Shown: in pieces, positions 1-8,389 of the stretch
Layout: the number at the start of each line of letters is the position of its first letter
Numbering within the stretch: the stretch's first letter is position 1
Origin: Woeseiaceae bacterium
GTDB taxonomy: Bacteria > Pseudomonadota > Gammaproteobacteria > Steroidobacterales > Woeseiaceae
Assembly (NCBI GenBank): GCA_021773075.1
Contig: JAJFKT010000026.1
Location: 744,356-808,355 of the forward strand
Direction of reading: 5' to 3'
Length of the DNA: 64,000 bases
The notes under the pieces: generated by a model
Database searches by the model: none
Told to the model about the DNA's origin: nothing
Seen by the model: only the letters and a program-made list of their open reading frames with translations
Position numbers and translations under genes: made by a program

Positions 1-1
1 T

Positions 2-3000
2 AATTTCGCCGTTGTTGACGAGGTGGGGATCGTCGAGATCACGTCCGGCGAAAATCAGTTAGCTGTCAAATGGCTGATTGGTGACAAGGCCACCGGTATC
101 ACGGATATCGCGGTTCATGGCGATGACGTTCTCGTTGAGTCGTCAACCGGTCTGTATCGCTTTGATTTCAGCGAGGAGCCGAAACTCGAAATGATTTCCA
201 CCGCGATCCGAATTACGCATGCGGATGCGAATGACACGTTGTGGGTTAGCGACACGGTGGGGCGCATTGGTATTTGGCGCGACGGCGCGTTCGACGAGCT
301 GTTTCGAATTGATTCGCCCAATGCAATCGTCAGCATCGATACGAGCAGCGACGGACTGGTCTGGGTAGCGACAAGAAATGAGCTATTTAGCTTTGATGGG
401 CGAAGCCAGCCAACACAGCCTGTCGGTGACCACCTGAAGGAATATACCGGCGTCGAGGATGTCACCTCCATTTTCATCGATCGCGAAAACTCGCTCTGGA
501 TGACGAGCGGATCGCGGCTGATACGATTCCTTGGCGACCGATTCCGGCATTATCGCCTGCAAACGGAATTCGACTCCGAAACTGTATGGGCGACCGCTGA
601 AGACCTTCAAGGCCGATTCTGGTTCGGCACAGAATCGAAACTCCTCATGCGTGCAAGCGATGAATCATTGCTTGTCGTTGGACCGGAGCATGGGGTCCCG
701 GAAGGCACCGTTCGTGACGTTGTCCCGGATGGTGAAGGCGGTTTGTGGATTGGAATTACGGACCACGGACTGTACTACGTGGACGTGAATACAATGAAGG
801 CTGCGCATGTCGCCGAATCGACCAACGTGGATGTACTGGATATCGCGCTCGCTGTTGATGGGGCAGTGTGGTTTTCGACGATCGGCAGCGGCGTATTTCG
901 CTACCTGCCGGATACGAAGTCAATGAGCAAATTTAAAGTGCCTGATGCCACTTCGGTTTACACCCTCGATGTCGGGGCCGACGGCAGCGTTTGGTACGGT
1001 GCAGATGAGGTAGGGCTGGTGAAACTGACGCCAAACAAGCGTGGGGGATACGAACAGCGGATCATCGGCTCAGGAGAAGTTGACGGCTTGCCTGTCTACC
1101 AATATGCGCGCCTTGCGTCCGGCAACGACGGTGGGTACGTTGAAGTGCCACTCGACCCGGCCGACGGTTTACCGAAGCGCCTGTTCAATCACATAAACCT
1201 GACGGGTCTGGATTCCGCGTGGATTGCTACGGAAGAGGGTGGTCTCTACCGCTTGGAAGACAATCAATTTACCGACTACGGAGCAGTGACGCCGCTCTCG
1301 GATCAGACGGTATATCTTGTCGAACATTTGGACGATGGGACGATCGTGGTAGGCGGCGAGCAGGGACTTTACCAGTTGATACCGGGGGTTCCTGGCGTCG
1401 TGCATTACAATCAACAAGCTGGTTTTACGGGTCTGGAAACCAACGTACACAGCTCGCTGGTCGATTCGGACGGCCATTTGTGGGTTGGTACAGTGGACGG
1501 CGCTACACGTATGGATACTTCACAATCGATGCCTAGGCGATTCGAGCTTACCCCGCAAATCGTGCGCGTAGAGAGTCAGCTAAGTGGACACGAAATTCTC
1601 GATCAGGGGAAGATCGAACCCAAAGAGCTCGGTGCACGGGTCGAGTTTGCGGCAATATCTTTGCGCACTCCGCGTGGCGTGCAGTACAGCTACAAACTGG
1701 ATGGTGTAGATGCAGAGTGGGGGTCGCCAACGACCAGCCGCTCAGTCAGCTATCCGAGAATTCCGCCAGGCTCTTATGTATTCGTTGTGCGCGCCAGATA
1801 CCCGGGCGGAGATTGGAGCGAGCGGGTTGCGACTCACCATTTCACCGTGATGCCCTTCTTCTGGCAGCAGCCCTGGTTCGTTTTGGCGATAATTATTATG
1901 GGCATACTGGTTCTGCACGCCATCATGACCAATCGGACACGAAAGATTGAGTGGTTGAATACGACGCTTCGCGCCCAGGTTGAGGAACGCACCCAATCAA
2001 TCGAACTGGCCCGTCGCAATCTTGCGGACAGCAATGAACGACTGTCCGCTGAAATTGGCGCCCGCGCCGATCTGGAGACACGTTTTCGACGTGCATTTGA
2101 AAATGCGCCGATCGGCATGGGATTGCTTGATGTCGATGGCAACATGTTCGATGCAAACCCGGCGCTCATCACTATGTTTTGGCCAGGTGAGGAATTACCG
2201 GCCGCGATGAAGTTCGTGGAATTGGTGAACGAAGAGCACCGTGATCAGTTCGAGGAGCGGTACAGAAGTCTGATCGTATCGATGGGCGGCAGTTTTGATA
2301 AGAGGTTGGACTGCACCGGCCCGGACGGCGCTGAATTGCACACCGTGGTAAACCTTTCCAGCGTGCATTCCGATGGCGGTGAATTCTTGTACAGCGTCGT
2401 ACAAATTCAGGACATTACCGAGTCGATGCAGCTTACAATGCAACTTGAGTACCAGGCGAGCTATGACGAACTCACCGGTTTGCTAAATCGACGTGCGTTT
2501 GAAGCCCAGCTCGAGCGCTCATGGCTGAATCGTGCTGACAGTCGTAAGATGAGCTTCCTCATGTTCATGGATCTTGACCAGTTCAAGGTTGTAAACGATA
2601 CGTCGGGGCATACGGCGGGTGACGAGCTGTTGCGAGCAGTGAGTGACACCTTGACGCAAAGCGTACGCGATAACGACATCGTCGGCCGACTTGGTGGCGA
2701 TGAGTTTGGCATCATTCTGTGGGAGTGTCCGACTGAGGTCGCGGTACGAATAGCCGAGTCAATTCGGGAAAGCATTGAGAATTTTCGATTCCATTGGGGC
2801 ACCGAGACCTATCGCATCGGCGTCAGCATTGGTGGTATTCCGATTGATCCTGAGGTAGGTGATATTAGCGAGCTGCAGCAGCTCGCCGATGCGGCTTGTT
2901 ATGCCGCCAAGGAAGCGGGCCGAAACCGGGTTCACATGGTGTCCGGTGAGGCGGATTCCGCGCGCGTGCACCGCGGCCAGGTGCGGTGGGTGCAGCGCTT

Positions 3001-3787
3001 GCGAGAGGCGATGGACAACAACCGTTTCGCGATCTATGCCCAGCCTATCAAGCCGGCAGATAACTCCATCGAAGAGCCAGAAAGTATGGAAGTCCTTTTG
3101 CGACTGCGCGATCGCAGTACTCGAAAACTCATTCCACCCGGTGCCTTTTTGCCAGCGGCGGAACGCTACGGGATGAGCGTAGAACTTGATAAGTGGGTCA
3201 TTACGAGTCTCTTCAATATGCTTTTCGTGCATCATGCATTCGAGGCCTGCGACCGAAAATACTGGATTAACCTGTCCGGGAGTAGCGTTGGTGACAGGCG
3301 CTTCGCGGAGTTCCTTAAAGATGCTGTCATGAAGTCGCCGTTGCCACGCGGCACCATAAATTTTGAAATTACCGAGACAGCGGTCATAAGGAGTATTTCG
3401 GAGGCAAGTGAGCTGATGACTGCGCTGCGGGAAATGGGTTGCCAATTCGCTTTGGACGACTTTGGCAGCGGACTTTCGTCGTTTAGTTATCTCAAGAAAT
3501 TACCGGTGGACTACGTGAAGATCGATGGCTGTTTTATTCGCGACCTGATGCACGACGATACTGATCGAATTTTTGTCAAGTCAATTATTGATATCGCACA
3601 TGCACTTGGTATCAAGACGGTCGCGGAATTTGTCGAGAGTGATGAGATATTACAAACCGTGCGCGAATTGGGCGCCGACTACGTGCAGGGATTCGCAATT
3701 GGTAAACCCTTTGCGTTCGCACCTGAGTTTCCCGCAAATGCGGATGCGGACAACACACCGTCCGACGTCCAGAAACTGGCCGGTTGA
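2..3787 (+). CDS. Membrane sensor with propeller, PAS, GGDEF and EAL domains (5' end cut by window)
   Basis: The frame is open to the window edge, so the true start and any signal peptide lie upstream; a GTG at 23 is only the first possible start visible. Counting from base 2, about 510 residues form a two-component-regulator beta-propeller with repeated GLW/LWV-type blades, followed by a Y_Y_Y domain (about 540-620), one membrane helix (624-642), a coiled coil, a PAS domain (693-811), GGDEF (820-980) and EAL (1000-1240). GGDEF is intact at about 898 and is preceded at the right distance by an RDND inhibitory site. The EAL signature reads EVL, but the ExLxR, NLS, ITET, DDFGSG and QGF motifs are kept. 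The protein probably senses a periplasmic ligand and makes or degrades cyclic-di-GMP in the cytoplasm. Which activity dominates cannot be told from sequence. An HDOD gene follows after 9 bases. Confidence 0.9.
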   Translation, partial: NFAVVDEVGIVEITSGENQLAVKWLIGDKATGITDIAVHGDDVLVESSTGLYRFDFSEEPKLEMISTAIRITHADANDTLWVSDTVGRIGIWRDGAFDELFRIDSPNAIVSIDTSSDGLVWVATRNELFSFDGRSQPTQPVGDHLKEYTGVEDVTSIFIDRENSLWMTSGSRLIRFLGDRFRHYRLQTEFDSETVWATAEDLQGRFWFGTESKLLMRASDESLLVVGPEHGVPEGTVRDVVPDGEGGLWIGITDHGLYYVDVNTMKAAHVAESTNVDVLDIALAVDGAVWFSTIGSGVFRYLPDTKSMSKFKVPDATSVYTLDVGADGSVWYGADEVGLVKLTPNKRGGYEQRIIGSGEVDGLPVYQYARLASGNDGGYVEVPLDPADGLPKRLFNHINLTGLDSAWIATEEGGLYRLEDNQFTDYGAVTPLSDQTVYLVEHLDDGTIVVGGEQGLYQLIPGVPGVVHYNQQAGFTGLETNVHSSLVDSDGHLWVGTVDGATRMDTSQSMPRRFELTPQIVRVESQLSGHEILDQGKIEPKELGARVEFAAISLRTPRGVQYSYKLDGVDAEWGSPTTSRSVSYPRIPPGSYVFVVRARYPGGDWSERVATHHFTVMPFFWQQPWFVLAIIIMGILVLHAIMTNRTRKIEWLNTTLRAQVEERTQSIELARRNLADSNERLSAEIGARADLETRFRRAFENAPIGMGLLDVDGNMFDANPALITMFWPGEELPAAMKFVELVNEEHRDQFEERYRSLIVSMGGSFDKRLDCTGPDGAELHTVVNLSSVHSDGGEFLYSVVQIQDITESMQLTMQLEYQASYDELTGLLNRRAFEAQLERSWLNRADSRKMSFLMFMDLDQFKVVNDTSGHTAGDELLRAVSDTLTQSVRDNDIVGRLGGDEFGIILWECPTEVAVRIAESIRESIENFRFHWGTETYRIGVSIGGIPIDPEVGDISELQQLADAACYAAKEAGRNRVHMVSGEADSARVHRGQVRWVQRLREAMDNNRFAIYAQPIKPADNSIEEPESMEVLLRLRDRSTRKLIPPGAFLPAAERYGMSVELDKWVITSLFNMLFVHHAFEACDRKYWINLSGSSVGDRRFAEFLKDAVMKSPLPRGTINFEITETAVIRSISEASELMTALREMGCQFALDDFGSGLSSFSYLKKLPVDYVKIDGCFIRDLMHDDTDRIFVKSIIDIAHALGIKTVAEFVESDEILQTVRELGADYVQGFAIGKPFAFAPEFPANADADNTPSDVQKLAG

Positions 3788-3796
3788 GAGGTACAG

Positions 3797-4672
3797 ATGA
3801 CCGCTGCAATAGACATCACAGATACTTCGGCGCGGATCGCAACGTCGATAACAACACTACCGCCGTTGCCAGCCACGGCTCAGGAAATACTGACCTGTTT
3901 CGGCGATGAATTCATCGATGCTGCGAAGGTAGCCAAGGTGGTGGAAAGCGATGCAGGCATCTGCGCAAGGCTACTCGGTCTCGCGAATTCGGCGTACTTC
4001 GGACTAACAGAACCCGTTAACGATATTAGCTCCGCAATCTCCCGCGTGCTGGGAGTGGACACCGTTCGATCTCTGGTGCTGGCGATGGCTGTGCAGCAGT
4101 CTTTCGATAATAAAAAGTGCCCGCCATTCGACGCGGAGCGTTTTTGGATGAAGTCTTTGGCAGTCGCTGAAAGTTGCAAGAAAATCGCAGCCTTGGATAA
4201 ATCAGCCGATGATGCGGAGCGCGATCTGGCCTACACGTCTGGCCTTTGTCACAATCTTGGTCTTATGGCTTTGGCCCACATTGACCCGGTCCGCACGGGG
4301 CTGGCGTTAAACAAGTACAAAAAGCAAGCAGTGCCAGGCACATTGGCAGATCTGCTTGAAGACGAACTGGACACCAATCATAAGTCGATGACCGCGGAGC
4401 TCGCTCGCGCCTGGTCCCTGCCGGCCCCAATGCTTGCGGCCTATCACTCGCGGGCAAATCGGGGTTCGCGTTGCGATGAACGACTGTGCTGGGTCGTCGC
4501 TGCGGGCGTAGTAGCGGTTGACAACGTAGGAATGGACGAACACCAACAGGGCAGTCTTGCGCTGTGGTCGGAGTCTCTTGAAATCGACGCCGCAGAATTG
4601 CAGGAGACGGCGATATTGGGTGATCGACATACAGATCGCGTTCAATCACTCGCCAGCAAGCTGGCGCGGTAA
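3797..4672 (+). CDS. HDOD-domain signalling protein
   Basis: A 291-residue soluble protein with a single HDOD domain over about residues 18-215, starting at the LPPLPATAQEIL segment and including the typical LLGLANSAYFG helix. HDOD proteins are non-catalytic relatives of HD hydrolases that act as adaptors in signalling, often beside GGDEF/EAL proteins. The HD pair is degenerate here (CHN rather than HD), as expected for HDOD. There is no output domain. The start ATG follows a GAGAGG ribosome-binding site and lies 9 bases behind the GGDEF/EAL gene, so the two are almost certainly co-transcribed. Confidence 0.85.
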   Translation: MTAAIDITDTSARIATSITTLPPLPATAQEILTCFGDEFIDAAKVAKVVESDAGICARLLGLANSAYFGLTEPVNDISSAISRVLGVDTVRSLVLAMAVQQSFDNKKCPPFDAERFWMKSLAVAESCKKIAALDKSADDAERDLAYTSGLCHNLGLMALAHIDPVRTGLALNKYKKQAVPGTLADLLEDELDTNHKSMTAELARAWSLPAPMLAAYHSRANRGSRCDERLCWVVAAGVVAVDNVGMDEHQQGSLALWSESLEIDAAELQETAILGDRHTDRVQSLASKLAR

Positions 4673-4721
4673 TCCACCAACACGCGAATATCATGATTCT
4701 CAAAGATCAACGTCGATAGTC

Positions 4722-5450
4722 GTGTTTTCAACTAGCAGCGACTACTACGCCGTGCTCCATGTGAGCCGCGACGCACCTCTGGAAATAATTCGTTCCAGTT
4801 ATCGAACGCTTTTGCAGAAATTAAAGCATCACCCCGATCTTGGAGGCGATTCAGCGACTGCCGCCGCGATGAACGAAGCGTACGCTGTTTTAAGCGATAC
4901 GGATCGGCGAGCTGAGTACGATGTCTACCTTCTTAGCATGAGTCAGATTGCCCAGGGCACTCCCGACAGCCCCATTAACGACATACCTGTTGAAACGCCT
5001 GCCCGAACGCTGAGTCCATTTCAGGAGTGTATCTTCTGCGAATTGCCGCACGAGCACGGTCGGGTTATCGATGACGAGGCTGACTGTCGTAGCTGCAATA
5101 GCCCGTTGTCTCCTGTCAAAGATCAGCGTCTGAATTCGCTTCAGCGTCGCGCCGTCGAGCGATTCAACAAGACACGGGCGATCACGTATTTTACTGATGC
5201 ATCTCAAGCAACCGGATTCGATGGCGAGACGGAAGATGTATCGTTGAGCGGCCTGCGCTTCAGAACCCAGCAGGCGCTCAAAGAAGGGCAGTTAATAAAG
5301 ATCGTCAGCGAAGTTCTTGTGGCGGTAGCCAATGTGACGCATTGTACATTTCAACGTCAGGGCTGGGGAACGATGTGTTTCGCAGGCGTTGAATTCGTCA
5401 CGCTTCGCATGATCAGGCCACGTGGCAGTTTCGTTTCCAGGCACGTGTGA
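4722..5450 (+). CDS. J-domain protein with Cys-pair centre and PilZ-like C-terminus
   Basis: The open frame extends upstream into the HDOD gene, but the J domain begins only a few residues after a GTG at 4722, which I take as the start (242 residues); the ribosome-binding site there is weak. Residues about 8-70 are a J domain with HPD at 37-39 and the closing DRRAEYD segment. Two CxxC pairs near 103/106 and 122/125 look like a zinc ribbon. The last 100 residues resemble PilZ: a basic stretch, then DVSLSGLRF (the DxSxxG element) and a C-terminal GVEF strand. PilZ domains bind cyclic-di-GMP, so this could couple that signal to DnaK-type chaperoning. The first PilZ arginine motif is loose, so binding is uncertain. 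Confidence 0.72.
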   Translation: MFSTSSDYYAVLHVSRDAPLEIIRSSYRTLLQKLKHHPDLGGDSATAAAMNEAYAVLSDTDRRAEYDVYLLSMSQIAQGTPDSPINDIPVETPARTLSPFQECIFCELPHEHGRVIDDEADCRSCNSPLSPVKDQRLNSLQRRAVERFNKTRAITYFTDASQATGFDGETEDVSLSGLRFRTQQALKEGQLIKIVSEVLVAVANVTHCTFQRQGWGTMCFAGVEFVTLRMIRPRGSFVSRHV

Positions 5451-5552
5451 GCCGCTAAAGTATTCCCCCAAATCGCCGATAGAGACTCTGTAAGCACACT
5501 TTACATAAGCCGAGATTGAGTGATGTCGGCTGATTTGACAGAGGACAGAAAG

Positions 5553-6845
5553 ATGGATATTGGCGGAATTGGTGGAGTCGAGGTCGGTAGGTTGTCGCAT
5601 CGCGCTGGCAAGGCACTCGATGCACAACACGGCGTCTCTTCAACGCGCTCAAAAGGGCATCGGCACCACTCACATGAGCACGGTCCCCGGGCCGAGCATC
5701 ACCAGCGAGGCCGCGCGACGAATATACTGCGTCAGGAAATACGCGAAGTATTCTCCGCTTCGTTTCGCCTGAGTTTTTCGGCGGCTTTGCCGGCTTACGC
5801 AAGCAACGCTGGTGACGACTCTCCCACGGCTGTCGCGGGAGACACTTTGAGTAGCGCTAAACAGCTGGTCGAACGATCCCCTCTAGAGGCAAGCAAAACG
5901 CTGATCTCGCTTCGAAGCAAAGTGGAGTATGCGGCGACCAACGTGCGTGAAGCCCTGGGTGATGATGATCACGAGAGTGTTGACCAGACCATGAGCCAGG
6001 TCAGTAAGGGGCTTGACGATCTGGACAAGGATGCGGCTCGCAATGTCGCGTCCTCCGCTTCGGTATTGTCGGTCGACACAAGCTTAAGGCAACGTTCGAC
6101 GATTCGAATTCGCACCCAGGAAGGCGATGTTGTCCGTCTCGACCTGCGTCGCGCGGAACGCATGTCTGCGACAGATGTTGCTGTGACCGAAGGCGACAAA
6201 TCGGCTTCCGAGACGCGAGTTGAGGTTTCCAGCCGAACTCGCAGTGTCCTGAAGGTGAAAGGGGATCTGAATGAGGCCGAGCTGGCCGCGATACAGAATG
6301 TATTCGCGCAGGCTGAGGCGATTGCCGATGAGTTCTTCGGCGGTGACCTGGTAGCCGCTGTGGATATGGTGGCCGGTATGGAATTCGATGCCGACCAACT
6401 GTCGAAGGTGAACATGCGTTTTCGTGAGCGGCAGACATCGAATATCAGCTTTGCGGCCGTGCAATCGGTATCACAACAGCCTGCCATCGAAAGTACACCG
6501 AAGGTTCCGGCCAGCTCCGCTCCCGTTGAGCCAGAAACGCCGTCAGTGATGCCAGTAGCCACAGCGGTACAGGCTCCCGAAGAGCCGGATACTGCAACAC
6601 CGGCGGTAGCACCGGCGGTGGACGACGCTGCATTTGACGGCCTGGCCGACTTGTTGTCGGGCTTCTTGCGTGCGGCAAATCAAGCCTTTGAGTCGGGTTC
6701 ATATCGTTATCATTACTCGGAGTCCATCAAACTCGAGATACTGAAATCCGTGTTGCAGGTGAGCGCTCCTGAAGAGTCAGGTGAGGCCGCTAACACGGTT
6801 GCTGCGATGATCGATGCGGTGACCGCATCTGTGGACGACGATTAG
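5553..6845 (+). CDS. Unrecognised 430-residue cytoplasmic protein, His-rich N-terminus
   Basis: I do not recognise a family with confidence. An upstream ATG at 5523 is in frame, but ATG 5553 has a clear GAGGA ribosome-binding site seven bases before it and gives a protein beginning MDIGGIGGVEVGR. There is no signal peptide or membrane helix. Features in order: a histidine-rich stretch near residues 35-55, a segment with FSASFRLSFSA, an acidic helical region, a central block with SIRIRTQ-like beta strands and a helical segment around ELAAIQNVFAQAEAIADEFF, a Pro/Ala/Glu-rich linker (about 310-365), and a C-terminal block ending SIKLEILKSVLQ. It lies between the signalling genes and the exopolysaccharide module and could belong to either. 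Confidence 0.6.
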   Translation: MDIGGIGGVEVGRLSHRAGKALDAQHGVSSTRSKGHRHHSHEHGPRAEHHQRGRATNILRQEIREVFSASFRLSFSAALPAYASNAGDDSPTAVAGDTLSSAKQLVERSPLEASKTLISLRSKVEYAATNVREALGDDDHESVDQTMSQVSKGLDDLDKDAARNVASSASVLSVDTSLRQRSTIRIRTQEGDVVRLDLRRAERMSATDVAVTEGDKSASETRVEVSSRTRSVLKVKGDLNEAELAAIQNVFAQAEAIADEFFGGDLVAAVDMVAGMEFDADQLSKVNMRFRERQTSNISFAAVQSVSQQPAIESTPKVPASSAPVEPETPSVMPVATAVQAPEEPDTATPAVAPAVDDAAFDGLADLLSGFLRAANQAFESGSYRYHYSESIKLEILKSVLQVSAPEESGEAANTVAAMIDAVTASVDDD

Positions 6846-6904
6846 GCTCATAACGGGCGAGAAAATCTGTCGACGGCCCGGGTTGATTAGTCCACAATTC
6901 GCGC

Positions 6905-8389
6905 ATGCGATTTTTAGCCCAAATACGGCTCGGGATTTTTCTGAGCTGCGCCGCCGTGTCGAGCGGCTGGGCTGGCCCAACCCTTGCCCCGGGTGACCTG
7001 CAGCTCAGGTCCGATTTGCAGCTTCTGAATGATAGTGGCGCCACCAATATTCCGATGACTGCCTGGCCGATGGCGGTCGGTGACGTGCATGCGGCGCTGA
7101 GTAACATCGAACTTCGCTCGCTGAGCGATCCAGCAAAAGCGGCTTACGAACGACTGAAATACCGTCTTCGATCTGAGATGGATACTGGCTCGTTCGGTGT
7201 TCGCCTGGGTTTATCCGGGGCCTATACTCCTCGCATCATTCGCAGCTTTGAAGATACGCCACGCGATGAGGGAGAGGCGCGGGTGGAGCTAAATTGGCTT
7301 GGTGAGCGTTTTGCCGTGAATCTCGCAGCGACCTACGTTGCGAACCCACTCGATGAAGACGGGCTGCGGCCGGATGGCACATACGTGGGTGTCGCCTTGG
7401 GAAACTGGATGGCGATGGCCGGTTGGCAAGAACGCTGGTGGGGACCGGGCAGGGATGGCAGCCTGATTTTGTCAACCAATGCGAGACCGATGCCGGGGAT
7501 AACACTGCAGAGAATCAACAGTCATGCCTACAAAACGAAATGGCTCAGCTGGATGGGGCCTTGGACGTTTACATCGTTTATGAATTTGATGGATGACGAA
7601 CGAGTTGTTGAGGATGGCTGGTTGTTCGGTATGCGAGGCAGTTTTCGGCCCACACGGAATTTAGAGATCGGTATATCCCGGACGGCGCAATGGTGTGGAG
7701 ATGGCCGTCCTTGTGATCTTCAGACATTTTTTAGGGTGCTAAATGGTAACGACAACCGCGGAGCAAACGTCGATCCTGAAGACGAGCCGGGTAATCAGCT
7801 AGGTGGGATAGATATGCGTTGGGTGCTTCCTCGGAAAATACCCGCGGCACTTTATATGCAGTGGATATCTGAAGATACACGGAAAACGGGTGCTCAGCTT
7901 CACCAGTGGTTGCAACAGGTTGGTATAGAGTATTGGGGCACAATCGGTGACGTGTCGCACCGGACGCATTTTGAAGCGTCGAGTACTACAAGCCGTCTTG
8001 GCTCGTTGGGCGAAGGTTCGATTACGCCGAATTTTGCCTTCAACCACGAGATCTTCAAAACTGGTTATCGCTACCGCGGCCGATCGATCGGCCATTCCGC
8101 TGACGGTGACTCACTTTCCTACTCCATCGGTTCAACGCTGGTACAATCTGCCGGTCATTCTTGGAATGTCACATTACGTTTTATGGAAATTAATCGATTT
8201 GGTCAGCCGGATCTCCGGCATTCGCTGACACCAACACCTAAGGAACTAACAGACTTGCAACTTTCTCATCAGAGAATTACCCGATTCGGGCGGATTTCGG
8301 CAGGGCTGGGATATAGCCAGTTCGACGACAAGTTGTCGGGTATTACAGAAAAAGATACAACTGGGTTCATCCAATGGAGTTCCCAGTGA
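6905..8389 (+). CDS. Wzi-family outer-membrane capsule assembly protein
   Basis: A 494-residue protein with an N-terminal signal peptide (cleavage near AGP, about residue 24), followed by an APGDLQLRSDLQLL segment and an alternation of short amphipathic strands typical of the capsule-assembly Wzi family, an outer-membrane beta-barrel that helps retain or assemble surface polysaccharide. Size matches the family (about 470-500 residues). It opens the exopolysaccharide module, and its stop codon overlaps the GTG start of the SLBB export protein, so the two are translationally coupled. The symbol wzi is not assigned because the relation to the E. coli protein is at family level only. Confidence 0.82.
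   Translation: MRFLAQIRLGIFLSCAAVSSGWAGPTLAPGDLQLRSDLQLLNDSGATNIPMTAWPMAVGDVHAALSNIELRSLSDPAKAAYERLKYRLRSEMDTGSFGVRLGLSGAYTPRIIRSFEDTPRDEGEARVELNWLGERFAVNLAATYVANPLDEDGLRPDGTYVGVALGNWMAMAGWQERWWGPGRDGSLILSTNARPMPGITLQRINSHAYKTKWLSWMGPWTFTSFMNLMDDERVVEDGWLFGMRGSFRPTRNLEIGISRTAQWCGDGRPCDLQTFFRVLNGNDNRGANVDPEDEPGNQLGGIDMRWVLPRKIPAALYMQWISEDTRKTGAQLHQWLQQVGIEYWGTIGDVSHRTHFEASSTTSRLGSLGEGSITPNFAFNHEIFKTGYRYRGRSIGHSADGDSLSYSIGSTLVQSAGHSWNVTLRFMEINRFGQPDLRHSLTPTPKELTDLQLSHQRITRFGRISAGLGYSQFDDKLSGITEKDTTGFIQWSSQ

Noticed and set aside
2759..3445. A 228-codon open frame on the minus strand
   Set aside because: It lies entirely opposite the GGDEF/EAL region of the sensor gene, whose motifs are clear, and its translation has no recognisable domain.
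5969..6562. A 197-codon open frame on the minus strand
   Set aside because: It is antisense to the unrecognised 430-residue protein, is rich in Ser/Arg/Thr as shadow frames are, and has no credible start.
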